The position numbers and the translations under genes are program-made. Below, piece after piece: positions 1-8,711 of a DNA stretch of 64,000 bases. The notes under the pieces are model-generated. The model was given only the letters and a program-made list of their open reading frames with translations, was not told the DNA's origin and did not search any database. Every line of letters starts with the position of its first letter. The first letter of the stretch is position 1. Origin of the DNA: Anaerolineae bacterium (GTDB lineage: Bacteria; Chloroflexota; Anaerolineae; DRVO01); the NCBI GenBank assembly GCA_013178015.1, contig JABLXR010000006.1, forward strand, positions 62,001 to 126,000, read 5' to 3'.

Positions 1-256
1 CAGCACGAACGATCTTAACGGCGCCAAGAACCTCACTGATGACAACCCCGGAGAGGACCGCTGTCCTTCCTGGTCGCCGCCGTCAGCACTGTACAGCCCC
101 CTGCCGCGCATCGCCTTCGCGTCGCAGCGGGAGTTTGAGAATGTGACTGACATCCATCCCCAGATCTACACCGTGGACTCAGACGGGAGTCACCTCGCCC
201 GGTTCACCTGGGACGCGAACTTCATCCACTACTGCCCGTCTTGGTCGCCCAAGTAG
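1..256 (+). CDS. TolB/WD40-like beta-propeller protein, C-terminal fragment
   Basis: The window opens inside this gene; 84 codons are visible, ending at TAG 254-256. The first full codon is at position 2. Two copies of a propeller-blade ending (CPSWSPP and CPSWSPK) and the pattern 'PRIAFASQ...QIYTVDSDGS' are typical of PD40/TolB-type beta-propeller repeats, where a blade reads 'I.F.S.r...IY..d.dG....LT'. Such proteins are usually exported or periplasmic and bind proteins or glycans. The specific role cannot be told from the fragment. Its stop lies 10 bp before a long hairpin repeat that separates it from the convergent peptidase gene. Confidence 0.75.
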   Translation, partial: STNDLNGAKNLTDDNPGEDRCPSWSPPSALYSPLPRIAFASQREFENVTDIHPQIYTVDSDGSHLARFTWDANFIHYCPSWSPK

Positions 257-266
257 GGAGCAGTAT

Positions 267-402
267 CTCACCGCCGAGACCGCAGAGAGCGCTGGGGCGA
301 AAGAGAGAGCCAAGATGGAAGGAGGAGGTTCCGGCTCTGAAGCCTTCCCTTCCCTTCTCTACCTCTGCTTTCCTCTGCGGTCTCTGCGATCTCGGCGGTG
401 AG
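267..402. repeat. Long imperfect hairpin repeat, copy 1
   Basis: The left arm (267-292, beginning CTCACCGCCGAGACCGCAGAG) is nearly the reverse complement of the right arm (373-402, ending CTCGGCGGTGAG). Between them is a purine-rich then pyrimidine-rich centre. It lies between the stop codons of two convergent genes (256 and 411). Related copies are at 18528-18665 and 62357-62511. It probably acts as a bidirectional terminator-like hairpin or a non-autonomous repeat. Confidence 0.75.
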
Positions 403-410
403 CCCCGCCT

Positions 411-2345
411 CTAGAGGTTCTCGATGGGGACAGGTTCGACCGGCTCCGGCAGATCGAACCCGAAGACTCGGGAGTAGAAGTAGAGCTCGGCCTCCAAGGA
501 ACGCTTGACGTTCTCCGCCCGGCGGAAGCCGTGCTGCTCTCCCTCGAAAGCGACGTAGGCGACCGGCTGTCCCTTGCTGCGTATGGCCTCCACCATCGTC
601 TCCGCCTGGTTGGGCGGGACGACGGCGTCCTCCAGCCCCTGGAAGAAGATGGCGGGGCAGGCCAGTCGCTCCAGCGAGTAGATGGGCGAGCGCTCAAGGT
701 ACAAGTCTCGCCGCTCGGGATAGGGGCCAATGAGGCCGTCCAGATACCGGGACTCGAACTTGTGCGTTTCCTTCGCCAGCAACTCCAGGTCCGAGATACC
801 GTAGTAGCTGGCCCCAGCGCTGAAGACATCGCAAGAGGTGAGCGCACGCAGGGTGGTGTAGCCGCCAGCGCTGCCCCCGCGGATGGCCACTCGCCCCCGG
901 TCCACCTTCCCCTGGCCAGCCAGGTGCTCCACCGCCTTGATGCAGTCCTCGATGTCGGCCACGCCCCACTGGCCCCGCAGCGCGTCCCGATAGGCGCGGC
1001 CATAGCCGGTGCTGCCCCGGTAGTTCACGTCCACTACGGCGAAGCCGCGGCTGGTCCAGAACTGTATCAAGAGATTGAGCGTCGCTGTGGTCGTTGACGT
1101 AGGCCCGCCGTGGGTGATCACGATGAGGGGTGGTTTCTCGCCCTCCGGCCCCTGGAACTGCCGGTTCTGCGGGGCGTAGAAGAAAGCATGCGCCGTCATG
1201 CCCCCGCCGGTGGGGTAGTCTATGGCGCGAGGAGTGGAGAGGTACCCGGGGTCAACCCTAACTTCGCACGAGACGCGCACCAGATCAAACTCGCGCTCCG
1301 CAAGGCTCAACTGAACTACGGCCGGGGGATCGGCCGGCGTCCCACCCACGAAGTACACCTTGCCATCACGGGCGCGCACGTAGCTCATGGAGGTGTAGTT
1401 GCTCTCGATCTCCACCGCCCGTCCGGTCTGAGTGTCCAGGAGCGCCAGATGACAGATGCCATTCTCGACATAGGTGCAGATCACACGGGCGCCGGAGTCG
1501 AAGGCATAGGTGGAAAGGCCGAAGGCCCACTGGGCGGCGCCAAACTCGGCTTCCTTCTCCCACACCGGGCGCACCAGTCGGTCCTGCAAGCGATAGAGGT
1601 TCCACCATCCGGTGCGGTCCGAGATGAAGTACAGGGTGCCATCCGGGGACCACTCCGGCTGGAAGAACGACTCCAGTCCGGGGTGACCGGGCACGTGCTC
1701 CGGCTGCCCTAGCGACCCATCCGGCTTCACCGGAGCCACATAGAGACGGTTGTGGTCCCAGGGCATGTTGGGGTGATCCCACGCGAGCCAGGCCAGCCAA
1801 GCCCCATCTGGGCTCAGTCGAGGCGAGGAGTAGAAGTCGTGGCCCGAGGCCAGCACCTCGATCTGGCCCTCGCCATCCAGCGGCACGGCCACCAGGGTGT
1901 TGGCGGCCTCCTGGTGAGGGCCGGTGTGGTCCTCGCGCACGCAGATCAAGCGGTTGCGGCCGGCATCCACCACTCCGTCGGCGTAGCGATAGGCCCCGGC
2001 GGGGGTGATAGGACGCGGCTCCTGCCCCGGGTCCTGGCGGTAAAGCCGCTGGTCGGGGAAGTGGGAAAAGAAGGCAGCGCCCTCGTGCACGGTGTAGGCG
2101 CCGCCGCCGTACTCGTGCACTCGGGTGCGGACGTCGTAGCCTTCCGGAGTCACGTCGGCGATGGTCCCGTCGGCCGCCCGCCGGACGATCACGTTGCGGC
2201 CGCCCTCCGCCGGGCGTCCCTCCAGCCAGTAGACGTCCTCGCCGTCGAGGACGATGTCGGACAATCTGGTGCCCGCCCTCGCCGCCATGTCGGCGGTGAT
2301 GGGCGACTTCCAGGATCCGTAAGGGCTGATCTGTGCGTTGGACAT
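411..2345 (-). CDS. S9 family prolyl oligopeptidase-type peptidase
   Basis: A 644-residue serine peptidase of the S9 (acylaminoacyl-peptidase / dipeptidyl aminopeptidase) family. The N-terminal two thirds are a beta-propeller (repeated 'SPDG.WLAWLAWD', 'PEWSPDGTLYFISDRTG'). The C-terminal third is an alpha/beta hydrolase. The catalytic triad is visible: Ser about 492 in GGSAGGY, Asp about 573 in GLEDAVVPPNQ, His about 605 in GEQHGFR; the oxyanion region is THGGPTS. No signal peptide is evident, so a cytosolic role in clearing oligopeptides is likely. The ATG at 2345 is preferred over an upstream TTG (2366) because AGGGAG lies a few bases upstream of it. It is convergent with the propeller fragment at the window start. 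Confidence 0.93.
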   Translation of the reverse strand: MSNAQISPYGSWKSPITADMAARAGTRLSDIVLDGEDVYWLEGRPAEGGRNVIVRRAADGTIADVTPEGYDVRTRVHEYGGGAYTVHEGAAFFSHFPDQRLYRQDPGQEPRPITPAGAYRYADGVVDAGRNRLICVREDHTGPHQEAANTLVAVPLDGEGQIEVLASGHDFYSSPRLSPDGAWLAWLAWDHPNMPWDHNRLYVAPVKPDGSLGQPEHVPGHPGLESFFQPEWSPDGTLYFISDRTGWWNLYRLQDRLVRPVWEKEAEFGAAQWAFGLSTYAFDSGARVICTYVENGICHLALLDTQTGRAVEIESNYTSMSYVRARDGKVYFVGGTPADPPAVVQLSLAEREFDLVRVSCEVRVDPGYLSTPRAIDYPTGGGMTAHAFFYAPQNRQFQGPEGEKPPLIVITHGGPTSTTTATLNLLIQFWTSRGFAVVDVNYRGSTGYGRAYRDALRGQWGVADIEDCIKAVEHLAGQGKVDRGRVAIRGGSAGGYTTLRALTSCDVFSAGASYYGISDLELLAKETHKFESRYLDGLIGPYPERRDLYLERSPIYSLERLACPAIFFQGLEDAVVPPNQAETMVEAIRSKGQPVAYVAFEGEQHGFRRAENVKRSLEAELYFYSRVFGFDLPEPVEPVPIENL

Positions 2346-2523
2346 GGGAATCTCCCTGAGGGCCAACTGCTGGTATCAAATGTTGCGAAGGAGACTAGCG
2401 CCCTACGCGGCAGGTGTCCAGCCCTTTCCGGGGTGTCAGGGCGCGTGGTGATGCACACCGATGGGCGTGTTTGGCGGCAGGAAGTATGGTAGACTTGGGC
2501 TTGCAGACACTCACGGAGCTCAC

Positions 2524-2961
2524 ATGGCAGCCAAGCAGGCGGTTCTCGTTGAGTCTATGAGGCCTCTCTCTGGAGGGGCCAAGCACAAACGGGCCTACCA
2601 AAACGCTGTGGCTGCTGCGGCCTGTCAGGCCCAGGTTCCGAGGCTCGCGTCCCGGCGGCTCTACTCGAAGGTGTACTACTTCCACCGGGGCCGAAGCACG
2701 ATCGATGCCGACAACCTCAGCAAGCCTACCCTGGATGCGCTCACGGGCCTGGCATATGAGGATGATGCTCAGATAGTACTGCGAGTAGCGGCGAAGATAG
2801 ACCTTGACACAGACAACTACGAGTTCCCGGTGAACAGGTTGGGGTCACACCAGTTCGACAAGCTCCTGATGCTCCTAAGTAGCGCGGAAGCTAGAGTCGA
2901 TGTGCTCTACGTCGAAGTCGGCGAGGTTGGTTCATTCCCGCTCAACCTGGGCGTTTGGTAG
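2524..2961 (+). CDS. RusA-like Holliday junction resolvase family protein
   Basis: A 145-residue protein with the RusA signature: 'IDADNLSKPTLDAL' followed by 'YEDDAQIV', giving the conserved acidic residues (D-x-D-N, D, DD) that bind metal in RusA. RusA resolvases cut four-way DNA junctions and are usually carried by phages or integrated elements. GGAG precedes the ATG at 2524. A longer in-frame start at 2461 exists, but its extra residues do not look like family sequence. Its TAG (2959-2961) overlaps the GTG of the next gene, so the two are probably translated together. No integrase or other phage gene is visible nearby. Confidence 0.72.
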   Translation: MAAKQAVLVESMRPLSGGAKHKRAYQNAVAAAACQAQVPRLASRRLYSKVYYFHRGRSTIDADNLSKPTLDALTGLAYEDDAQIVLRVAAKIDLDTDNYEFPVNRLGSHQFDKLLMLLSSAEARVDVLYVEVGEVGSFPLNLGVW

Positions 2962-3602
2962 TGTGGGCGGAGGCACAAGTGGCGGAGTCACAGGCCCTAA
3001 GCCGGTATCTGGAGCAGGCGCGGATAGAGGAACTGGCGAAAGACCTCGAGGCCAAGGGCTATCGAGTGTCGCGCGACGTGAGGGTGGGCGACTTGGTCGC
3101 CGACCTAGTGGCCGAGCGGGGGGAGGAGCGCCTGATCATCGAGGTCAAGACGGGCGAGACGCTGCGGCAGGGTGTCGAGCAGATTCGACAGCTGGCACGG
3201 CTGGCCGCTGAACAGCCAAACACCACCTTCCGCCTGTCTGTCGCCAACCCGCCTCGAGCGAAGTCGATCGAGATCGCTAATCTAGGGGACGTGCTCTTCG
3301 GCTACCTCGTCAACCAGGCTACCCCTGAGGAGCTGGATGGGCTGTCCAGCCACACTCAGGTGGAGGGCGTAGCCGACGTGGAGGTGCTCCACACAGAGGT
3401 CTCCCTGGACGAGATCCACGTCGTCGGCAGCGCGGTGGTCAAGGTGCGGCTGCAGTACGGCTCGGATGGGGACGTTACCCGAGGGAACGGCCTAGTGGAC
3501 CACGACGCCTTCCCGCTCGAATTCGACGTTACGCTCAACCACGCGTTGCAGTTGGTGCGGGTCAACCGGCTGGCCGTAGACACGTCAACCTTCTACGAGT
3601 AA
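2961..3602 (+). CDS. PD-(D/E)xK (REase AHJR-like) nuclease-domain protein
   Basis: About 213 residues. The N-terminal half (about 10-110) has the restriction-endonuclease-fold signature: 'GYRVSRDVRVGDLVADLV', then 'RLIIEVKTGE', giving D...E-x-K. The C-terminal half ('GSAVVKVRLQYGSDGDVTRGNG') is a separate beta-rich module. From memory it resembles modules predicted to accompany pPIWI-type nucleases, but I cannot confirm this without a search. Translation is probably coupled to the RusA-like gene through TAGTG; TTG at 2955 is an alternative start. The pairing with a junction resolvase suggests DNA processing or defence, or a leftover of a mobile element. It ends 109 bp before the convergent ABC permease. 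Confidence 0.6.
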   Translation: MWAEAQVAESQALSRYLEQARIEELAKDLEAKGYRVSRDVRVGDLVADLVAERGEERLIIEVKTGETLRQGVEQIRQLARLAAEQPNTTFRLSVANPPRAKSIEIANLGDVLFGYLVNQATPEELDGLSSHTQVEGVADVEVLHTEVSLDEIHVVGSAVVKVRLQYGSDGDVTRGNGLVDHDAFPLEFDVTLNHALQLVRVNRLAVDTSTFYE

Positions 3603-3711
3603 GCCCGTACGAGCGGAGTCAGACTCTGACCGACCGAGGCACATCCCGTGTTGGCCGCCCCCGAAGGCCAGCGCAGACCGGCGTCGCATAGGCGGTACTA
3701 GCACCCCTCCT

Positions 3712-5412
3712 CTACGACGGCTCCCGCACCGCCTGGAGGATGCGGTCCGCCCGGCGGTCCAGCAGACGAGCCAGCGGTTTCAGCGTGACCAGGTAGAGGC
3801 CCGCGGAGTAGATAATGGCCACGGGCAGGGTGACCACCAGCGCCGGTCGCCCCAGCAGGTAGGGCACTACCAGTAGCAGCAACACCGGGGGAGTGCCTAT
3901 GACCCAGGCCAGGAGCGTCCACAGGTTGCCCGCGTCCCGGTTCCATTGCTCCAGGTCCTGTCGCTTGGCGCCGATGATTCCGGCCAGGGTGTAGAGCGGT
4001 GCGGTGGAGAGGTTGAGCAGGAGGGCCAACACCGTCCCTGCCCCGAGGACCGTCCACGTTCGAGCCAGCCCGGCGATGATGGCCAGAAAGAGCAGAGTCT
4101 GCGCCATCGTCAGCAGCAAGGCCACCAGGTTGCCCGACACCAGCACGTAGCGGCGATCCACCGGTGACAGCATGAGAGTGGCGAACCCCTCCCGATCCAC
4201 CGTTCCGAAGTAGTTGGAGGTGATCGAAGAGGTAGCCAGGTTGGCTGCCACCGCTAGGAGAGCGCCTACCAGCGCCGGCAGCGCCTGACGCCACGGGCTA
4301 CCCGGGTCCGTGAAACCGTGCGTCAGCCAGACGGCGAGACCGCCGAAGGAGACGGCCACGATGGGCGCGGCCAGGAAGGTGTACCGGCTCGCACGGCCCC
4401 GACGCAGGTAGATCCAGTCCTTGAGAAACAGGGCCCAGAACTCCGGCGGCCCCGGCCAGGAGCGATTCCACCGCTGGCTGCGGACCACCTCGCCGCCCAG
4501 CCGCACGGCGGCGCCCCGCATCAGCCGCAGGACCAGGCTCCCGTGCGCCCACAGTAGGACGGCGGCCGCACCCAGCGCCAGCGCCAGCGATCCCAGCCTG
4601 GCTAGCCACCGGCCCATGGCCGGGAACGCCATCCCTGCCGCCGCCCAGGTGGTGGGCAGCCAGAAGAGGAACCGGGACGACCTCAGGGCGAGAAGGAGCA
4701 CCTCGACGGCCTCGACGAAGCCCAGGTTCTCGAGGTCCGGAAGGTCGAGCAGGGGCCCAAGGAACGTGCGTAGGCTGCCGTACTCCTGCGTCAGCAACTG
4801 GATCAGGAAGTTGCCGAACACCGGGACCAGGAAGGGCAGCGAGAGCAGCGTCAGCATCACCGCCCGCAGACGGCGGTCGCCGGCGACCAGGTCGTACACG
4901 TCCTCCATCAGGCGGCCGGAGAACACGAGCACGGCGAAGAGCGGTAGCGCCGCCAGGGCAATGAGGGGCAGCGCCCCGGGCGCGTGCCACGCTAACCCCA
5001 CCACCTCGCCCGCCAGGAGCAGGGCGGTCCAGAAGCCCACCAGGCTGAACAGGGACACGAGCGTGCTTCCCGCCACCAGCCCCCGGAAGCTGACCGGATG
5101 TACGAACAGGCGGGAGAGTTCGAAGCGCTCCACCAGGCTGGTGTCGTAGCTGGCCGGAAGCAGCAGCCATACAAACAGGATGCCGGCGTTGGCGAGCGTC
5201 GCCAGCTCGAAGGCGGCGCGAGGCGACAGATTGGCCAGGAGGAGACCCAACCCGACCGCCATGAAGCCGAAGGCAGGCAGGCTAAGCACCAGCAACATGA
5301 GACCGAACAGAAGCCGCCCCACCCGGGCCAGCATCTCGGCGCGGCGGCTGCGGAAAAGTGACAGCGTCAGGCGCCACTGCAGCCAGAGAAGCGTCCGTAC
5401 CTCAGCCCCCAC
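3712..5412 (-). CDS. ABC-2-type exporter permease
   Basis: A 566-residue integral membrane protein with at least ten hydrophobic segments spread over its length, for example 'LLFGLMLLVLSLPAFGFMAVG' near the N terminus and 'LWTLLAWVIGTPPVLLLLVVPYLL' near the C terminus. It starts with GTG at 5412, overlapping the last codons of the ABC ATPase gene by 11 bp, so the two form one translationally coupled exporter. There is no substrate clue; such pairs export drugs, lipids or peptides. The family is defined by context and hydropathy rather than by a sharp motif. Confidence 0.82.
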   Translation of the reverse strand: MGAEVRTLLWLQWRLTLSLFRSRRAEMLARVGRLLFGLMLLVLSLPAFGFMAVGLGLLLANLSPRAAFELATLANAGILFVWLLLPASYDTSLVERFELSRLFVHPVSFRGLVAGSTLVSLFSLVGFWTALLLAGEVVGLAWHAPGALPLIALAALPLFAVLVFSGRLMEDVYDLVAGDRRLRAVMLTLLSLPFLVPVFGNFLIQLLTQEYGSLRTFLGPLLDLPDLENLGFVEAVEVLLLALRSSRFLFWLPTTWAAAGMAFPAMGRWLARLGSLALALGAAAVLLWAHGSLVLRLMRGAAVRLGGEVVRSQRWNRSWPGPPEFWALFLKDWIYLRRGRASRYTFLAAPIVAVSFGGLAVWLTHGFTDPGSPWRQALPALVGALLAVAANLATSSITSNYFGTVDREGFATLMLSPVDRRYVLVSGNLVALLLTMAQTLLFLAIIAGLARTWTVLGAGTVLALLLNLSTAPLYTLAGIIGAKRQDLEQWNRDAGNLWTLLAWVIGTPPVLLLLVVPYLLGRPALVVTLPVAIIYSAGLYLVTLKPLARLLDRRADRILQAVREPS

Positions 5413-6217
5413 CGACGGGCTCCTTCCCAGTGAGCCACTGAAGGAGAGGCTCTTGCTGATCTTCTGGCCCCTGGGCCTGCACCGTGCGCACGAACACCTC
5501 CTCCAACGGCGCTTCCTCCGGGAGCCCGACGGCCTGGCGCAGCTCGGAAAGGCTGCCCTGCGCCGCCAGCCGGCCCCGGTTGATGATGGCCACCCGGTCG
5601 CAGAAGCGTTCCGCCAGCTCCATGACGTGGGTGGAGAAGAAGACAGTAGTGCCCCGCTGTTCCACCATGTCCCGCAGGATGCCCTTGACCACCCGGGTGG
5701 AGATGGGGTCTACGCTCTCGAAAGGCTCGTCCAGGAAGAGCACCTCGGGAGCGTGGATGAGGGCGGAGGCGATGGCGGTCTTCTTGCGCATCCCCGCCGA
5801 GTAGTCCAGGATCATCTTGCCGGCGCTGTCGCTCAGCTCCAGCGCCTCCAGGAGCGAGGGCACGCGACGGTCCAGCTCCGCCTGGGTGAGCCCATGGAGC
5901 CTACCCACCAGCTCGATGTGCTCCACTGCCGTCAGGCGTTCGTACAGGCTCATCCCCTCTGTTACCACGCCGATGCGCCGCTTGACTTCCAGCGGGTGCT
6001 CCCGCACCGAGAACCCGGCTACCTCGGCGCTTCCCGAGGAGGGAGGCAGGAGCCCCACCAGCATGTTGATGGTGGTGGACTTGCCCGCCCCGTTGGGCCC
6101 CAGGAAGCCGAAGATGACGCCCCTGGGTACCTCCAGGTCGAGGCGATCCACGGCTACCAGGCTGCCGAACCGCCTGGTGAGGCCCTCGGTTCTTAGTGCC
6201 GGCCCGTCGAGTGTCAT
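5402..6217 (-). CDS. ABC transporter ATP-binding protein
   Basis: A 271-residue ATPase with all nucleotide-binding motifs: Walker A GPNGAGKST, Q-loop region 'VVTEGMSLYERLT', a signature variant YSAGMRKK in place of LSGGQ, Walker B VLFLDEPFESVDP and the H-loop STHVMEL. The YSxGM signature is common in ABC-2-type export ATPases (NatA/CcmA-like). It powers the permease encoded immediately downstream, whose GTG overlaps its 3' end. The start at 6217 is an ATG followed by the natural N terminus 'TLDGPALRTEGLTRRFG'. Confidence 0.95.
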   Translation of the reverse strand: MTLDGPALRTEGLTRRFGSLVAVDRLDLEVPRGVIFGFLGPNGAGKSTTINMLVGLLPPSSGSAEVAGFSVREHPLEVKRRIGVVTEGMSLYERLTAVEHIELVGRLHGLTQAELDRRVPSLLEALELSDSAGKMILDYSAGMRKKTAIASALIHAPEVLFLDEPFESVDPISTRVVKGILRDMVEQRGTTVFFSTHVMELAERFCDRVAIINRGRLAAQGSLSELRQAVGLPEEAPLEEVFVRTVQAQGPEDQQEPLLQWLTGKEPVGGG

Positions 6218-6300
6218 CGCACTAGCTCTTCTGTCCCCCTGGTTCCCGGCCCATGCTAGCGTTCACGGTAGGGGCCGGCAATCGTGGCCAGTGGGAACTG

Positions 6301-6335
6301 GCCACAGAGACACTGAGGCACAGAGACGAGGGAGG
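6301..6335. repeat. Partial copy (single arm) of the ACAGAGACAC repeat
   Basis: Purine-rich sequence GCCACAGAGACACTGAGG followed by CACAGAGACGAGGGAGG. It resembles the left arm of the hairpin repeat at 62357-62511, but no opposite arm is present. It sits between the start of the ABC ATPase gene and the end of the EamA gene. Confidence 0.5.
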
Positions 6336-6358
6336 GCGACCTGCCCGTACCGATCCCA

Positions 6359-7282
6359 CTACTCACTCGCCCGGCTGCGGTCTGCCAGTGCCAGATCTCT
6401 TTGCTCGTTCTCTGGGCGTGCCGGCCGCGAGATGAACGCCGCCGCGCCCACGATCAGGGCACCGCCCACGACCGCCCCGGGGCCCAGAGTCTCCCTCAGC
6501 AGCATCACGCCCAGCAGCGCCCCCACCAGTGGCTCCAGGTTCAGGTAGACGCTGGCCCGCGAGGCGCTCGAATGACCCAGCCCCCAGTTGTAGAGCAGGT
6601 TGCTCAGGGCGGAACTGCCCAGGCCCAGCACCAACACCGCCAGCCACACGGTGGCCGACAGGTCCAGCCGAGGAGCTCCTTCCCAGAGCAGGGCGGCCGG
6701 CGCCAGGGCCAGGGTGCCGAAGGCCACGATGTAGCTGGTGGCGGTGATGGCGTCGTAGCGGTGCACCAGCACCTTGCTCAAAATGATGGAAGGGGCGCAG
6801 GCCACCGCCGACAGCAGCACCAGAGCGTCGCCCAGCCAGTGGTGACCATCTCCCGGCTGGCCCACGATCAGGGCCACTCCGACGGTGGAGGCCAGCACTG
6901 CCAGCCACTCGGGGAGAGCCAGCCGCTCGCCGTAGAAGGCCACCGCCGCCACCGCCAGGATGGGGGTGGCTGCTCCCATGATAAGCGAAGCGCTGGCGGC
7001 GGTGGTCAGCGTCAAGCCGGCGAACTGAAACAGGAATACCACCGGGACGGTCAGGGCCCCGGCCAACAGGAATAGGGGGACGTCCTGCCGGCGCGGCCAC
7101 TTTCGCCGCACCACCGGGATGGGCAGCAGGGCCAGGGTGGCCAGAGTGAACCGGAGCAGCACCACCTGAGCCGGACCCAACTGGGCGAAGGCGATCTTGC
7201 CGAAGGGGAAGCCCACGCCCCAGAGGACTCCCGCTAGGATGAAGGCGGGCGCTGCCAGGCGATAGCGGTGCCGAAGGTCCAT
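6359..7282 (-). CDS. EamA/DMT family transporter
   Basis: A 307-residue protein with about ten transmembrane helices arranged as two tandem EamA halves (about 15-145 and 160-290), the drug/metabolite transporter fold. Typical features are 'ILAGVLWGVGFPFGKIAF' in helix 1 and 'NLEPLVGALLGVMLLRE' near the end of the second half. It probably exports an amino acid or metabolite; the substrate is unknown. The ATG at 7282 gives a natural N terminus. It stands alone, transcribed divergently from the ferredoxin-like gene at 7417. Confidence 0.9.
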   Translation of the reverse strand: MDLRHRYRLAAPAFILAGVLWGVGFPFGKIAFAQLGPAQVVLLRFTLATLALLPIPVVRRKWPRRQDVPLFLLAGALTVPVVFLFQFAGLTLTTAASASLIMGAATPILAVAAVAFYGERLALPEWLAVLASTVGVALIVGQPGDGHHWLGDALVLLSAVACAPSIILSKVLVHRYDAITATSYIVAFGTLALAPAALLWEGAPRLDLSATVWLAVLVLGLGSSALSNLLYNWGLGHSSASRASVYLNLEPLVGALLGVMLLRETLGPGAVVGGALIVGAAAFISRPARPENEQRDLALADRSRASE

Positions 7283-7416
7283 GGCTGGGAAGCCCGTCGC
7301 TCCTGGAGTACACTGATGGCGTTGCCAGCGGCGCAGCGCAGGCTACAAGATTGGCGCAATCCGACACGATCTGCAACCTGGTCTGGACGGCGGGAAGCAC
7401 GACGGAGGAGGAGGCA

Positions 7417-8472
7417 ATGGCGCACCAGGCGTACGAGCGACTGGCGGAGGCACTGGATCGGCTGCCCAATGGCTTTCCTCGGACGTCCTCAGGGATCGAG
7501 ATCACCCTCCTGAGGCGCATCTTCACCCCCGAGCAGGCGGCGCTGGCAGCGCTGCTCACTCGCGAGATGGAACCGGTGGAAGCCATCGCCGCGCGGGCCG
7601 GCCTGGCCGTGGCCGAGGCGCGCGCGGCGCTCATGGGCATGGCCCGCCGCGGGATGGTCTGGTTCGAGCGGGAGGGCGGCGTCTCCCGGTTCCGACTGGC
7701 TCCCTTCATAGTGGGCATCTACGAGGCCCAACTGGACGTGATGGACCACGAGCTGGCCCACCTGGTGGAGGATTACCTGGCCCAGGGCGGAGCCGCAGGC
7801 ATCATGGGGCCGGAGCCGGCGCTGCACCGGGTGATCCCCGCCCAGGCTGCCGTCCGGCCCGAGTGGATCCTGCCCTACGACGACGTGCGCGCCATCCTCC
7901 TGCGGGCCCGGTCCTTCCACGTGCGCGACTGCATCTGCCGGGTGCAGCAGGCCCAGCTGGGACGCACGTGCCGGTTCCCCGTCCACAGTTGCCTGTCGTT
8001 CTCCTCCCGCGAGAGCGAGCCCGGGCCGGACAGCCTCACGCAGGAGCAGGCTTTGGCCCTGCTAGACGAGATGGAGGAGGTGGGGCTGGTGCACTCGGTG
8101 AGCAACGTGGCCCAGGGCCTGGGCTACGTGTGCAACTGCTGCGGCTGCTGTTGTGGCATCCTCCGGGGCATCAACGAGTACGGCATCGCCCACTCGATAG
8201 CCCGGGCCAACTACGTCGCCGCTGTAGATCAGGATACCTGCACCGCCTGCGGCATCTGCGCCGAGCGCTGCCAGGTGGGGGCCATCCGGGAGGGGGAGGG
8301 CGCCTACGAGGTGATGGCCGAGCGGTGCATCGGTTGCGGCCTGTGCGTCACCGGGTGTCCCAGCGGAGCTGCCACCCTGAGCCGCCTGCCCGAGGCAGAG
8401 ACAGTGCACCCACCCAGCGACTTCGCCGCCTGGGAGGAGGAGCGGCTGCGGAGGCGGGGAGCGGCGTCGTAG
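7417..8472 (+). CDS. HTH-like plus cysteine-rich 4Fe-4S ferredoxin-domain protein
   Basis: A 351-residue protein. The N terminus (about 30-100) is helical and resembles a winged helix ('AALAALLTREMEPVEAIAARAG'). The centre holds cysteine clusters (DCICRVQQAQLGRTC, and CNCCGCCCG near residue 240). The C terminus has two consecutive 4Fe-4S motifs, CTACGICAERC and CIGCGLCVTGC, each followed by a late Cys-Pro or equivalent. This architecture occurs in putative redox-sensing or electron-carrying proteins of anaerobes; the exact reaction is unknown. Start ATG 7417 is chosen because GGAGGAGGAGG lies just upstream; a longer in-frame start exists at 7351. It ends 14 bp before a convergent small gene. 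Confidence 0.8.
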   Translation: MAHQAYERLAEALDRLPNGFPRTSSGIEITLLRRIFTPEQAALAALLTREMEPVEAIAARAGLAVAEARAALMGMARRGMVWFEREGGVSRFRLAPFIVGIYEAQLDVMDHELAHLVEDYLAQGGAAGIMGPEPALHRVIPAQAAVRPEWILPYDDVRAILLRARSFHVRDCICRVQQAQLGRTCRFPVHSCLSFSSRESEPGPDSLTQEQALALLDEMEEVGLVHSVSNVAQGLGYVCNCCGCCCGILRGINEYGIAHSIARANYVAAVDQDTCTACGICAERCQVGAIREGEGAYEVMAERCIGCGLCVTGCPSGAATLSRLPEAETVHPPSDFAAWEEERLRRRGAAS

Positions 8473-8486
8473 CCCACCACGGGCGC

Positions 8487-8711
8487 TCAGGCAGTATCGC
8501 CGACCATGGAGTACTCGCCACCGTCGCGGAGGCCTGCCCGAACGAGGGCCGCCAACACCCGGCTCGCATCCAGAACCTCGATGAGGGCTATCCGCCCATC
8601 TGCCGACATGTGCACTATGAAAGGGCCGGCCTCCAGGGCGTCATCTATGGGCAGGCTGGGGTCTATCTCTACCGACAGCACATCGGCTTCCCGCTCATAC
8701 AGCACTTTCAT
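8487..8711 (-). CDS. DUF2283 family small protein
   Basis: A 74-residue protein beginning 'MKVLYEREADVLSVEID', the characteristic DUF2283 start (a beta hairpin with 'Y....D.LYI.i'). DUF2283 proteins are often encoded next to DUF4258/BrnT-like small proteins and are suspected antitoxin-like partners. Here the gene overlaps the 3' end of such a gene by 17 bp. No experimental function is known to me. Confidence 0.8.
   Translation of the reverse strand: MKVLYEREADVLSVEIDPSLPIDDALEAGPFIVHMSADGRIALIEVLDASRVLAALVRAGLRDGGEYSMVGDTA

Noticed and set aside
6363-7718. 451-residue minus-strand frame
   Set aside because: Shadow of the EamA gene in another frame; lacks hydrophobic pattern and motifs.
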